Positions 53,070 through 62,287 are shown, counted from the first letter of the stretch. The stretch: DNA of 64,000 nucleotides from Streptomyces sp. B3I8 (GCF_030816915.1 NZ_JAUSYN010000001.1:372001-436000), one strand, 5' to 3'. The notes: generated by a model not told the origin, from the sequence alone. Numbers and translations are program-made.

Positions 53070-53131
53070 CGCAGGCGTTCGTCAGCGCTTAAGGTACCGC
53101 CCGGTCCACCGGGCAGGAGGAGTAGCCCCGC

Positions 53132-54124
53132 ATGATCACCCGAACCACGCTCGGCTCGCCCCGTCTCACCGTCAGCGCGATGGGCCTGGGGTGCATGGGG
53201 ATGAGCGAGAGCTACGGCGCCGCCGACTGGGACGGCGGCCTGGCCACCATCGACCGGGCCCTGGAGCTGGGCATCACGTTCCTGGACACCTCCGACTCCT
53301 ACGGCACCGGGCACAACGAGGTGCTGGTGGGCCGGGCCATCCACGCCCGCCGGAACCAGGTGCAGCTAGCCACCAAGTTCGGCATCGACCGCAGTGCCGG
53401 CGACCGGGGACGCCGCATCCGCGGTGCCCGGGACTTCGTGCTGCGCTCCTGCGACGCCTCGCTGCTGCGACTGGGCGTCGAGGTGATCGACCTGTACTAC
53501 GCCCACCGCCCGCCCCAGGACGTGGAGATCGAGGAGACCGTCGGGGCGATGGCCGAGCTGGTCGAGGCGGGCAAGGTCCGCCATCTGGGCCTGTCCGAGG
53601 TCGACGGCGAGCTGCTGCGCCGGGCGCACGCGGTGCACCCGATCACCGCGGTGCAGAGCGAGTACTCGCTGTGGACCCGCGACGTCGAGGCGGTCACCCC
53701 GGTGATGGCCGAGCTGGGGGTCGGGCTGGTGCCGTACTCGCCACTGGGGCGGGGGTTCCTGACCGGCACCCTGGACCGCTCCACACTGGGCGAGAAGGAC
53801 TTCCGGCGCACCAACCCCCGCTTCGCCGGCGAGGCGGGCGAGGCCAACGAGAAGATCGCGCAGACCGTGCGCGAGGTGGCCGACCGGCTGGGTGCCACCC
53901 CGGCCCAGGTGGCGCTGGCCTGGGTGTACGCCCAGGCCGAGCGGCTCGGGGTGGCGGTGGCGACCATTCCGGGCACCCGCAGCCCAGTCCGGCTGGAGCA
54001 GAACGCGGCCGCGCTGGAACTCACCCTGGACGCCGAGGCGCTGGCCGCGCTGGACCCGCTGAGCGACCAGGTAATGGGCGAGCGCTACACCCCCGCGCAC
54101 ACCGCCGAGGTCGCCCGGGGTTAG
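53132..54124 (+). CDS. Aldo/keto reductase
   Basis: 330 residues, TIM-barrel NADPH reductase. AMGLGCMGMSESYGAADWD, catalytic Asp-Tyr in FLDTSDSYGTGHNEVL and LATKFGIDRSAGDRG, YYAHRPPQDVEIEETVGAM (His). C-terminal NADPH site IPGTRSPVRLEQNAAALEL. Preceded by a MerR-type promoter, so induction by a redox or xenobiotic signal is likely. Substrate unknown. Confidence 0.9.
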   Translation: MITRTTLGSPRLTVSAMGLGCMGMSESYGAADWDGGLATIDRALELGITFLDTSDSYGTGHNEVLVGRAIHARRNQVQLATKFGIDRSAGDRGRRIRGARDFVLRSCDASLLRLGVEVIDLYYAHRPPQDVEIEETVGAMAELVEAGKVRHLGLSEVDGELLRRAHAVHPITAVQSEYSLWTRDVEAVTPVMAELGVGLVPYSPLGRGFLTGTLDRSTLGEKDFRRTNPRFAGEAGEANEKIAQTVREVADRLGATPAQVALAWVYAQAERLGVAVATIPGTRSPVRLEQNAAALELTLDAEALAALDPLSDQVMGERYTPAHTAEVARG

Positions 54125-54345
54125 CCAGCGGGTTCGACGCGCACGACGTCCAGCTCGACGACATCGTTGACGTCACGCCCACCAGTGACCTCGCCGGTCA
54201 CGACCAGCCGGGGTCGGGCCGGCGGTGCCCCGTCCTGTTCGACGGCCAGGATCGCCCCGGTTGCCGACGCCCGGGGCGATCTCGCCGTAGGAGCCCAGCG
54301 CCCGGTGCCCGTCCGCGCCCACCGCGAGCACGCTGACGCTCAGCT
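54121..54345 (-). pseudogene. Remnant of a secreted-type or molybdopterin-like protein
   Basis: In two frames the minus strand reads SVSVLAVGADGHRALGSYGE and RLVVTGEVTGGRDVNDVVEL. These look like the end of one protein interrupted by a frameshift. The family is not certain; molybdopterin-binding oxidoreductases have similar tails. Confidence 0.35.
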
Positions 54346-54363
54346 GTGCGTCGTCAACCGATC

Positions 54364-54469
54364 GTTTGACGACAGGCGGGCGACGCGTCCGATGAACCCG
54401 TGCAATCCGGGCGTCCGGGCGCGAATCTCATCAGATCCGATGGTGGTTGCTGACAGGGTTTGACGACAG
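54364..54469. repeat. Direct repeat GTTTGACGACAG, possible res subsites
   Basis: Copies at 54364-54375 and 54458-54469, just before the resolvase fragment. A stem (GGGCCCATTCC / GGAAGGGGCCC, one mismatch) at 54473-54501 follows. Consistent with a transposon res site. Confidence 0.45.
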
Positions 54470-54504
54470 ACAGGGCCCATTCCTCCGTACGGAAGGGGCC
54501 CTCG

Positions 54505-54714
54505 GTGGCGAACCTGGTCTACAAGCGGGTCTCGACCGACCGGCAGTCGACCGCCCGGCAGAACCTCGTCCTGCACGAGGCCGGGATCGAGGACCCGGTC
54601 GTCTTCGAGGAGGACCCGGGTACCTCCAGCCGCCTCCATCCGCTCCGGCGGCCGGAGTTCCGCGAGCTGCTGAACTATGCGCGGCCGGGCGACACCGTGC
54701 ACATCTCCGAGCCC
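54505..54714 (+). pseudogene. Serine recombinase (resolvase) N-terminal fragment
   Basis: GTG start; VANLVYKRVSTDRQSTARQN has the catalytic Ser in RVSTDRQS. Continues to FRELLNYARPGDTVHISE, then is cut at about 54712 where an IS701-type sequence begins in the opposite direction. The DNA-binding part is missing. Confidence 0.75.
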
Positions 54715-54716
54715 TT

Positions 54717-55310
54717 GCGGTAGCCGTAGGCGGCATCCGCGGTCACCCACCGGAACGGGATGCGGTCTGCGATCGCCCTGCGGACCATCGCTTTGGCCAT
54801 GGTCGCCTTCGTCTCGAACGCGACCTCGTCGCCGATGCCCGAGTGGCGGCAGCGTGCCCGGTCGTCGGTCCAGGAGATGGGCAGATAGAGCCGCCGGTCG
54901 ATCAAGGTGCGTCCGCGGCCTGCGGCGTAAGCGAGGAAAACACCGATCTGGCAGTTCTCGGTGCGGCCCGCGGTGCCTGAATACTGCCGTTGAACCCCTG
55001 CCGATCGGGAGCCCTTCCGCAAAAAGCCGGTGTCGTCGACGATGAGCCCCGCGTGCCGGTCACCGAGGTTGTCGACCACGTATTGGCGCACGTCGTCGAG
55101 GACCTCGTCGGCGTCCCACTCGATCCGGTTCAGCATCCGCTGGATACGGTCAGGGCCGTCGTGTCCTGCCTCTTCGGCCAGTGTCCAGCCGTTCTTCCGC
55201 TGCGATGGAGCAAGCAGCCCACGCATGTAAGCCAGCGCCGACTCCCGCGGCTCGGACCGGTTGAACCGATGCACGAACCGCCCATGCACCGCATCAAGTC
55301 GCGCGCCCAC
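54717..55310 (-). mobile_element. IS701-family transposase, 3'-truncated
   Basis: About 198 residues: FVHRFNRSEPRESALAYMRG, LIVDDTGFLRKGSRSAGVQR (the DDT motif of IS701), IGVFLAYAAGRG and FRWVTADAAYGYRKG. After RKG it runs into resolvase sequence, so about half of the transposase is missing. The junction is at about 54712-54722. Confidence 0.8.
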
Positions 55311-55319
55311 ACACGCACA

Positions 55320-55724
55320 TCAGTAGGGGCCCCACCCAGGCCACAAGCCGTCCGGCACGATCCAACTCCACGTTCCCCGCCCCATGCCCGGACAACGTCC
55401 GCCTCACCACATGGGACACGGTCCAAACGACAAGCCAAGACCAGCCGGGTGTCGAATACTTCGGGGGACACGAGAGCCTGGCGCTGTTCGACTGCCGGAC
55501 GGCTGGAAGAGGTCGGCCGAGGGGCTCTGCGTGAGGTTCTCCAGGATCGTGCGCAGCCACGGGCTGCGCACGGCCGGCAGCCGGGCCAAGGTGTGCCGGA
55601 ACGTACCCCGGTCGGCCCGGAACAGATGGGTGGGGCGCGGCGGGAGCGGGTCGTCGCGGAGTGCGTCCTGGGGTATGCGGCCCGAGGCGGGAACCGGCAA
55701 GCACGGCTGAGGAGAGACCAGCCA
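55320..55724. other. Gap with undefined fragments
   Basis: About 400 bases. The minus-strand frame GTFRHTLARLPAVRSPWLRT with TILENLTQSPSADLFQPS looks protein-like but is not recognised. No start or stop logic; probably debris of a mobile element. Confidence 0.35.
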
Positions 55725-55960
55725 CAGCCGCCGGCCTCTGCGATTCGAGCGGCCACGGCGTTGGTGCCTTCTGTCGTCAGCAGGTCGGCTTCGATGCATC
55801 GGCCAGGGTGCTCGTACCCGTCGGGCATCGTTCGTGCCGTCGCGTAGACGTCGGCACCCATCTCTCGCAGTCTCTCCACGACGGCCTTGCCCGAGCCCTT
55901 CGAACCGCCCGTGACCAACGCCCGGCGACCGTCGAGACGATCGCGATCTGAACTGGACAT
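55725..55960 (-). pseudogene. Short-chain dehydrogenase N-terminal remnant
   Basis: MSSSDRDRLDGRRALVTGGS and the following KGSGKAVVERLREMGADVYA show the SDR cofactor site, continuing to NAVAARIAEAGGC. Beyond about 55725 the similarity stops and foreign sequence starts. The catalytic part is missing. Confidence 0.7.
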
Positions 55961-55998
55961 TTCTCTCTCCAGTGAAGATTGAGGTGGTGCGGGTTCGG

Positions 55999-56361
55999 TC
56001 AGGCCGGGTGGTTGGCGATGACGAGTTCGGCGATGAGGTCGTCCCGCAGCGCGAACCGGTAGTCCAGCTCGGCGACGCCGCCCGGGAAGGTGCCCTCGAG
56101 CCGCACGGTTACCACCCAGTGGGTGTCATCGACGCGGTGAGCGCCGATCTGCTCGGTCGTGTATTCGAACTCGGACCCGGCGTCCCGCAGGAACGCGTAG
56201 GTCTCCTCCCGGCCGCGGAAGGTCTCGTCCTGGTCGACGATCACCGCATCCTCGGCGAAAAACGACGAGGCGGTGTCGGCGTCGCGGGCGACGTGAGCGG
56301 CGAAGAACTCGCGCACGGCGGTCGGGAGCAGATGGGACGGGAGATCGGTGTGCTGTGTCAT
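55999..56361 (-). CDS. SnoaL-like/NTF2 protein
   Basis: 120 residues. AVREFFAAHVARDADTASSFFAEDAVIVDQ and WVVTVRLEGTFPGGVAELDYRFAL fit the small NTF2-like fold (SnoaL or DUF4440). ATG at 56361 is the likely start. Divergent from merR at 56440, so possibly under its control. Substrate unknown. Confidence 0.8.
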   Translation of the reverse strand: MTQHTDLPSHLLPTAVREFFAAHVARDADTASSFFAEDAVIVDQDETFRGREETYAFLRDAGSEFEYTTEQIGAHRVDDTHWVVTVRLEGTFPGGVAELDYRFALRDDLIAELVIANHPA

Positions 56362-56402
56362 GAGCCCACCGTGTGACCTCACGGCGCGGGAGGGTCAAGC
56401 CG

Positions 56403-56429
56403 TGGACTCTCCCCCAGGGGGAACGTCCA
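56403..56429. promoter_or_regulatory. MerR operator/promoter dyad
   Basis: A dyad with arms TGGAC / GTCCA around TCCCCCAGGGGGA, between divergent SnoaL-like and merR genes; typical shape for MerR regulators that control their own promoter. Confidence 0.6.
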
Positions 56430-56439
56430 GAATGAAGGG

Positions 56440-57234
56440 ATGCTGACCATCGGGGAGTTCTCGCGGCTGACCCACTTGAGCGTGCGGACCCTGCGCCGGT
56501 ATCACGAGGCGGCCCTGCTGGAACCCGCCGTGGTGGACGAGACCACCGGTTACCGCTACTACGGCGTCGACCAAATCCCGACCGCGCAGGTCATCCACCG
56601 GCTCCGCGAGCTCGACGTCCCCCTGAGCGAGGTGCAACGGATCCTGCGGACCCCCGACCCCGGTGTCCGGGCGGCCCTGGTCGCGGGCCACCTGCAACGC
56701 CTCGAGGATTCGCTCGACCGCACCCGGGCCGCAGTCGTATCGCTGCGCCGCCTGCTCCGGCCCGACCCCGCGCCCATCGACGTCGAGCTACGTGCGGAGC
56801 CCGCCCGGACGGTCGCGGCGGTGGAGGCCGTAGTCGGGCATCGCGACATCACGACCTGGTACGCAGGCGCGATGGCCGAATTGGAGGCGGCCGTCGCCGG
56901 CGACGTGACCGGACCGCCGGGCGGCAGCTACGACAACGCCCTTTTCGAGCAGGAGCGCGGTCACGCGGTCGTCTACCTGCCGACCGCTGCGCCACCTCGC
57001 ACCGGACGCGTGCACCCCATGACTCTGCCGGCCGCGGAACTGGCCGTCACCACCCATGTCGGCGAGCATGACGGCATCGAGGTCACGTACGGCGAACTCG
57101 GGACCTGGGTGGTGGAGAACGCGATGTCGGTGGCCGGGCCCGTGCGGGAGGTCTACGTTGTCGGCCCCCGTGACACAAGCGATCCCGCTGCGTGGCGCAC
57201 CGAGATCGGCTGGCCGGTCTTTCGCGTCACCTGA
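56440..57234 (+). CDS. MerR-family regulator with GyrI-like ligand domain
   Basis: 264 residues. HTH and wing LTIGEFSRLTHLSVRTLRRYHEAALLEP, TTGYRYYGVDQIP, then a coiled coil (LQRLEDSLDRTRAAVVSLRRLL) and a GyrI-like C-terminal domain (VVYLPTAAPPRTGRVHPMTL, EVYVVGPRDT) that binds hydrophobic compounds, as in BltR or TipA-type relatives. Probably controls itself and the divergent SnoaL-like gene, and might act at the MerR-type promoter at 53039. Confidence 0.86.
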   Translation: MLTIGEFSRLTHLSVRTLRRYHEAALLEPAVVDETTGYRYYGVDQIPTAQVIHRLRELDVPLSEVQRILRTPDPGVRAALVAGHLQRLEDSLDRTRAAVVSLRRLLRPDPAPIDVELRAEPARTVAAVEAVVGHRDITTWYAGAMAELEAAVAGDVTGPPGGSYDNALFEQERGHAVVYLPTAAPPRTGRVHPMTLPAAELAVTTHVGEHDGIEVTYGELGTWVVENAMSVAGPVREVYVVGPRDTSDPAAWRTEIGWPVFRVT

Positions 57235-57325
57235 AGCCGTCAGTGTAGTGCGGAGTCGACGAGCTCTCAGTAACTCACACCCTCCCACCACCCAGCGCTC
57301 CTAGAATCGGCTTCAGTTCACCGTC

Positions 57326-58336
57326 ATGGAGGGCATGATGCAAGAACACGACGAGTTACAACTCCAGGAAGCCGCCGAGGCCGGAGATCCCGAAGCCTCA
57401 TACCAGCTCGCGGATCTCGTCCGTAAACAAGGACGCCACGAAGAGTACGAGCAGTGGATGCGACGCGCTGCTGAGGCGGGCCACTACTACGCACTCCAGG
57501 CCTTGATCCACAAGACCAGCGAACGGGCCCGAAGTGACCCGGAAGCCGAAATCTGGGCAGAACACTGGTACCGACGTTGGGACAAACTCGACACGGAAAG
57601 CAGGCCGGCATGGTACGCACAAAAACATGCTCCTCTCGTAGCACTTGCAGAGCGCATGCCGGAGTGGGTGTCAAGACGCACAGAGGAAGCAGAGAGAATA
57701 CTTCTCGATCTTGCCGAGAAAGGGAGCAGCGACGCTGCCGGATCTCTCGCCGTCAAGAAACAAGAAAAGAAGGAGTACAAGGCGGCAGCCGAGTGGTTCA
57801 TCCGCTCCCACGGAAGCAGCAGCAGAACATTCCTCGCCCAGCTGAAACGCGATGAAGGTCATCAGACTGCGTACACCCGGCTAGCCAGGGAGGGCTTCGA
57901 ACCCGCAAAAGAAGTTCTTCGTCATCTCGGCACACCCAGCCTCAGACCACCGCAAGCACCCGGTCCGGGTACGACCGACGTCATCGTCACCGCCATCCTG
58001 ACGGCAGCAATCCTCCCCTTCATCCAAACAATCGCATCAAAAGCAGCAGAATCTTCCTACTACGCCACTCGAAACTTAATTCTCAATCTCATGCACAGGG
58101 GCGGGAACATACAAATTGAGCGATCAGCGGGGCGGAGCGCGGAAATCTGCATAATTCGAGACCCCAAAAATGGTGTCACCTTCGAAATGAAGGACGATCA
58201 ATTTCTCAGTGACGAGGCTCTTGATAAGCTTATCGAAACCGATCTCGAATCCCTCGCCGCCCCAGATCCTTCTGGGAAACCAGTAACCATCCGCTGGGAC
58301 GACTCGAAATATATGTGGGTCCGTCACGTGAAGTAG
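57326..58336 (+). CDS. SEL1/TPR-like protein with membrane anchor, foreign composition
   Basis: About 336 residues. The N-terminal half has SEL1-like helical repeats (AAEAGDPEASYQLADLVRKQ, RRAAEAGHYYALQALI). One membrane segment at about 225-245 (TDVIVTAILTAAILPFIQTI) is followed by a small domain (NIQIERSAGRSAEICIIRDP, IRWDDSKYMWVRHVK). Base composition is much more AT-rich than the window, with at least two TTA codons (57355 and in AACTTAATT). Downstream lies an IS5-type element. No clear family; a phage-defence or effector-associated role is possible because such fusions occur there, but that is speculative. Confidence 0.6.
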   Translation: MEGMMQEHDELQLQEAAEAGDPEASYQLADLVRKQGRHEEYEQWMRRAAEAGHYYALQALIHKTSERARSDPEAEIWAEHWYRRWDKLDTESRPAWYAQKHAPLVALAERMPEWVSRRTEEAERILLDLAEKGSSDAAGSLAVKKQEKKEYKAAAEWFIRSHGSSSRTFLAQLKRDEGHQTAYTRLAREGFEPAKEVLRHLGTPSLRPPQAPGPGTTDVIVTAILTAAILPFIQTIASKAAESSYYATRNLILNLMHRGGNIQIERSAGRSAEICIIRDPKNGVTFEMKDDQFLSDEALDKLIETDLESLAAPDPSGKPVTIRWDDSKYMWVRHVK

Positions 58337-58352
58337 TTCCTGACTCGATCGC

Positions 58353-59227
58353 TTACAACGGCTGACACAATGAGCCGAGTTGTCGGTGGGTGATGAGGCA
58401 GCAGGCGAGTGTGAGGAACGCTTCGTGGATGTCGGCTCGCCGTTCCCGTCGGATGCGCAGACGTCGGAAGCCGTGCAGCCACGCAAAACTCCGCTCGACC
58501 ACCCAGCGGTAGGTGCCCGGTCCGGTGCCGTGCAGGGTGCCGCGGCGGGTGATCGCGGACACGATGCCACGTGCGCTGACCTGGTCGCGGTAGATGTCGT
58601 GGTCGTAGCCGCGGTCGGCGAACAGCGAGTCCGGCTTGCGGCGGAACCTACCGACTCGGCCGCGGACCGGTGGGATCGCGTCGGGCAGGTGCAGAAGTTG
58701 AGTGACGTCGTTGCGGTTGCCGCCGGTCAGCAGGACGGCGAGCGGTGTGCCGTGCCCGTCGGTGATCAGGTGGTGCTTCGAGCCGGCCCGGCCTCGGTCG
58801 ACCGGCGAGGGGCCCGTATGGATCCCCCTTTCAGCGCTCTGACGTGGGAGGAGTCGACCACGCAGCGGGACCGGTCCAGCCGGGAGGCCGCGTTCAGCTC
58901 GGCCGGCAGGACCTTGTGCAGCCGCTGCCACACTCCGGCCTCGTTCCAGTCCCGCAGACGGCGCCGGCACGTCATGCCCGAGCCGAAACCGAGGTCCTGA
59001 GGCAGGTACTCCCACTGGATCCCGGTGTGCAGCACGTACAAGATCCCGCACAGCACATCCCGGTCCGGCAACGGCTTACGGCCCGGGTGACGGAACCTGC
59101 GCTCGCGCTGCGGCAGCAGCGGCTCCAGGTGATCCCACAGCTCATCCGACGCGATCCACGGTGACGTCCCCACAGAGGACCGAACGCTCAACTGCCGCCC
59201 TGGACACGGCAACCAGGAGCGATCCAC
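58353..59227 (-). mobile_element. IS5-family transposase in two frames
   Basis: Frame A (58766-59227): TSPWIASDELWDHLEPLLPQ, RFRHPGRKPLPDRDVLCGIL and VVDSSHVRALKGG. Frame B (58353-about 58830): GIHTGPSPVDRGRAGSKHHL, ADRGYDHDIYRDQVSARGI and VVERSFAWLHGFRRLRIR. These are the two halves of an IS5-group DDE transposase. A -1 slip at AAAGGGGG (58824-58831, minus strand) would join them, as is usual for the group. Both halves look intact. Terminal repeats were not identified with certainty; GTGGGACAGCCCTCA lies at about 59276-59290. Confidence 0.8.
58824..58831 (-). other. Programmed frameshift site in IS5 transposase
   Basis: AAAGGGGG on the minus strand, placed where the two frames can be joined with a -1 shift. 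Confidence 0.6.
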
Positions 59228-59402
59228 CTCATTGCGTTAGCCGCTGTTAGCCGCTATAAGGACACCGTGCTGGTCGTGGGACAGCCCTCAGTGTTCTGAG
59301 TCGGGAATTCTCTTCAGGACACGCGCTCATAACCCGCTTGTCCGATCTCCTTACGGGACGTGTTGGCAGGCCCCCGGCTCACCGACCACACCGCGTCCTG
59401 AT

Positions 59403-59912
59403 TCAGGAGGCGAGAGTTTCGGCACAGCACCCATAATTGCGGTAGTCGTAATAATGAGATCCCAGCATTCTTTGGTTGCACTGGACGCAAATGGCGCTAT
59501 TGTTAGGATTCACGCGAATGACGGAGGCGTCCTTCATTGCGAAGATCGCCTCCACCATGTCTTTTCCGTGTTCGCGGATTCCCTGTTGCAGGAATTCGAA
59601 CGCGCCGTATGTACCTCCACACTCGCACGAAAGCTTGTTCGAGTAGGCTGACCCTGTGCACTTGACCCCCAATTCGGACTCAATCCGAGCCTTTTCTCCG
59701 GGTGATACCGGCTCCATGCCTGCTTCCCTGATGCGCGTAGGCGACCAGTACCACACCTTGATTGCGTCGGCTTGGGCGCGGGGAAGGTAGAACGTCTCGG
59801 TCCTGCCGCTCTTAATCGCTTCGCGCACCGTGGCAAAGACGCTCCCGTCGTCCGCCGCGAGGACGATCTGTCCGCCGCTGACGATTTCATCAATGGCAGC
59901 GAAAGTTTCCAT
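59403..59912 (-). CDS. Hypothetical zinc-ribbon-like protein, foreign composition
   Basis: 169 residues. The N-terminal part is a small alpha/beta region (EIVSGGQIVLAADDGSVFAT), the C-terminal part has cysteines CTGSAYSNKLSCECGG, CVQCNQRML and YGCCAETLAS that could bind zinc. Lower GC than the window and unusual codons suggest recent transfer. It sits alone between an IS5 element and an IS256 remnant. Function unknown. Confidence 0.5.
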   Translation of the reverse strand: METFAAIDEIVSGGQIVLAADDGSVFATVREAIKSGRTETFYLPRAQADAIKVWYWSPTRIREAGMEPVSPGEKARIESELGVKCTGSAYSNKLSCECGGTYGAFEFLQQGIREHGKDMVEAIFAMKDASVIRVNPNNSAICVQCNQRMLGSHYYDYRNYGCCAETLAS

Positions 59913-60122
59913 GGCCTGTACCTCCAGAAAAGACGAAAGGGCAACCCAGTCAGGCGGCTGAGTTCCTTTTTTACTCTCTTGGCTTTTCTTTGGGTAGTCA
60001 GGGGTGCCATTTGAGTGAACCGGCGGGGATGGTTACCGGTAACTGGTCTGCGACGGGCTGACCGACTTCCGGACGCGGTGAACACCGTCTGGCCTGCGGC
60101 GATCGTGCACACTTGAGTCGTT

Positions 60123-60430
60123 CACCTGCTCCGCAACAGCTTCAAGTACGCGGGCCGCCAGGACCGGGAGAAGATCGCCAAGGCCCTCCGCCCGGTCTAC
60201 GCCGTACCGACCGAGGAGGCCGCCATGGAGCGGTTCCTGGAGATCTCCGAGGAATGGGGAGCGAAATACCCGGCCATCGTACGGTTGTGGGAACGCGCCT
60301 GGGCAGCGGAGTTCGTCCCCTTCCTCCGATTCGACGTGGAGATCCGCAAGATCGTGTGCACGACGTACGCAGTCGACAGTGCGAACGCCCGGATCCGTAA
60401 GGCCGTCCGCGCCCGCGGGCGCTTCCCCGC
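60123..60430 (+). pseudogene. IS256-family transposase C-terminal remnant
   Basis: LLRNSFKYAGRQDREKIAKA, ERFLEISEEWGAKYPAIVRL, FLRFDVEIRKIVCTTYAVDS and RAVRARGRFPAEQAALK-like sequence (KAVRARGRFPAEQAALKCV) match the end of IS256 mutator-type transposases. The start and the catalytic residues are missing, and the last part is shifted out of frame. Confidence 0.75.
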
Positions 60431-60842
60431 CGAGCAGGCAGCCCTCAAGTGCGTCACCTCGCGGTCCGGGCAGCGTCCGCCCGCAAGCGCAACACAGGCA
60501 CAGGGCGGGGGCAGCACAGACCCCAGAAGCACTTCCCGACCTGGGCCGCGCGCTTGTCCAACGCATCAGGGGGTCAGGTGACCTTGGTCGTATGGGCCGG
60601 GAACAAGGCCATGACCGCCGCGCCGGTATTGGACTCGTAGGTGAACCGGCTGATCCGCTCCGCCACATCGTTCTGCACGGAGCACCGCCGACCTGGTGCA
60701 CTTGGTGCACCCTGTTCGGCATCCATCCCGGCACTGCCGCCCGATACGTCTACACCGCGCACCCCGACAGGGCGCTGCCCCGGATCCGCTGAGCATCCGC
60801 CCGCATGCGGTTGTGAGGTGCGGACTTGAGGGGAGGGGACTG
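60431..60842. other. Gap with recombinase-like debris
   Basis: Ends with a frame TWCTWCTLFGIHPGTAARYV followed by YTAHPDRALPRIR and a stop at 60792, which resembles helix-turn-helix tails of plasmid integrase-like genes. Otherwise nothing recognised. Confidence 0.35.
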
Positions 60843-61610
60843 TCAGCGCCCGGTGCCAGCACGCTCACCTGGGCCATTCCCCAGGTCCTCCATCACGGGC
60901 AGGCACTCGGCGAGCAGGTCGACGACGTCGCGCCAGGCTCGCTGCGCGTGCTGTGGGTGGTGGCCGACGCCAGGGACCACAGGGTGGTCGACCGGCGGGT
61001 GGTGGAAGGCGTGCAAGGCGCCGCCGTAGACCGCGAGGCGCCAGTCGACGCCAGCGGCCTGCATCTCAGCGGTGAACGCGTTTCGTTGCGCGGGCGGCAT
61101 GATCGGGTCTTCCGACCCGACCCCGGCCCACACCGGGCAGCGAATGCGTGCCGCCTCGCCCGGTCGGCCCGTGGTCAGTGCGTTGACTGTCCCGATCGCG
61201 CGCAGATCGACACCATCGCGACCGAGTTCCAGTGCGACTGCGCCCCCAGTGCCGTAGCCGACGGCGGCGATCCGGTCGGGGTCGGTCCGCGGTTCGGTGC
61301 GCAACACGTCGAGCGCCGCATGGCCGATCCCCCGCATCCGGTCGGGATCAGCGAGCAGTGGCATACAACGGGCCAGCATCTCCCCGGGGTCACCCAGATA
61401 GCGCCCGCCATGAAGGTCGAAGGCCAGCGCTACGTATCCGAGCTCGGCGAGAGCATCGGCCCGGCGGCGCTCGACGTCGCTGAGCCCCATGCCCTCAGGT
61501 CCGAGCAGCACCGCGGGCCGACGGCCGGCACCGGCCGGGAGCGCGAGGTGCCCGATCATCGTCAAACCGTCGGCCGGGTAGTCGACCGCACGCGTCGTAA
61601 TCGTCGCCAT
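60843..61610 (-). CDS. Dienelactone hydrolase-like protein without the catalytic cysteine
   Basis: 255 residues. The fold follows dienelactone hydrolase: PAVLLGPEGMGLSDVERRRA, FDLHGGRYLGDPGEM and a C-terminal His region (YGGALHAFHHPPVDH). The nucleophile elbow reads VGYGTGGAVALEL, where the family has GxCxGG (or GxSxGG): the nucleophile is Gly. It may be inactive, or use another residue, or be a binding protein. ATG at 61610. Confidence 0.75.
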   Translation of the reverse strand: MATITTRAVDYPADGLTMIGHLALPAGAGRRPAVLLGPEGMGLSDVERRRADALAELGYVALAFDLHGGRYLGDPGEMLARCMPLLADPDRMRGIGHAALDVLRTEPRTDPDRIAAVGYGTGGAVALELGRDGVDLRAIGTVNALTTGRPGEAARIRCPVWAGVGSEDPIMPPAQRNAFTAEMQAAGVDWRLAVYGGALHAFHHPPVDHPVVPGVGHHPQHAQRAWRDVVDLLAECLPVMEDLGNGPGERAGTGR

Positions 61611-61912
61611 GAGACGGGACTGTAGTGATCGTCGAGCCCGGTCCGGCCGCTGTTCTGCCGCTGGCAGAACAGCGCGGGTGTCCCTCCGAAACACGGGACG
61701 GACCCGGCGCTCAGGGCTTCAAGATCATCCCGATGCCCCTTGGGCGCGCCAGTGTCACACCCCCAGCGCGTCGTCCAGGAGCGGAATCCCCCGCATCACA
61801 TAGAGGGACGCCATCAAGGTGCACGTGTCAACCCGTGTGTGAGGGAGGCACGCCTCGCCTCCCAACGGTTCCGGCGGGGCGGGTAGTTGAGGGGTTCGGT
61901 CAGTCAGTCGGC
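61611..61912. other. Gap, nothing recognised
   Basis: About 300 bases; short CTGCCGCTGGCAGAACAGCG-type near-palindrome at 61655-61675 only. Confidence 0.35.
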
Positions 61913-62287
61913 TCAGCCCCCGCAGCCACCGTATTCGAGGGAGCTCACTGCGTTGTCGTAGAGGAACAGAAGTTCCTGCTTCTCACCCGGCGGGATGGTG
62001 TAGTGGTAGCCGTGGTAGTCGGCATCGGTGTAGATGCAGACGAACCCCTCGCCACGGTTCCACACCGAGCTGGCTCGGTCGTTCCACGCCCAGCCGAGGT
62101 TGGGGGTGTCCACCCGATACTGGAGCTGCAGGTTGTTCCCGGTGAGGTTGTGGCCGTCGTAGAGGCAGATCTGGCCTTCTTCACAGCGGGTCACGGGTTC
62201 ATCGGCCGATGCGGCTCCCGGAGCCGCCAGTACGGCGGTGGAGGCGAGGACTGCTCCTACTACCGAGGTCTTTAACGTCAGGTTCAT
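61913..62287 (-). CDS. Secreted peptidase inhibitor family I36 protein
   Basis: 124 residues. Signal peptide MNLTLKTSVVGAVLASTAVL with an AxA cleavage region (GAASADEP). The mature part (CEEGQICLYDGHNLTGNNLQ, FVCIYTDADYHGYHYTIPPG) is a small crystallin-like disulphide fold of the I36 group (Streptomyces metalloproteinase inhibitor-like). Secreted; target protease unknown. Confidence 0.85.
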   Translation of the reverse strand: MNLTLKTSVVGAVLASTAVLAAPGAASADEPVTRCEEGQICLYDGHNLTGNNLQLQYRVDTPNLGWAWNDRASSVWNRGEGFVCIYTDADYHGYHYTIPPGEKQELLFLYDNAVSSLEYGGCGG

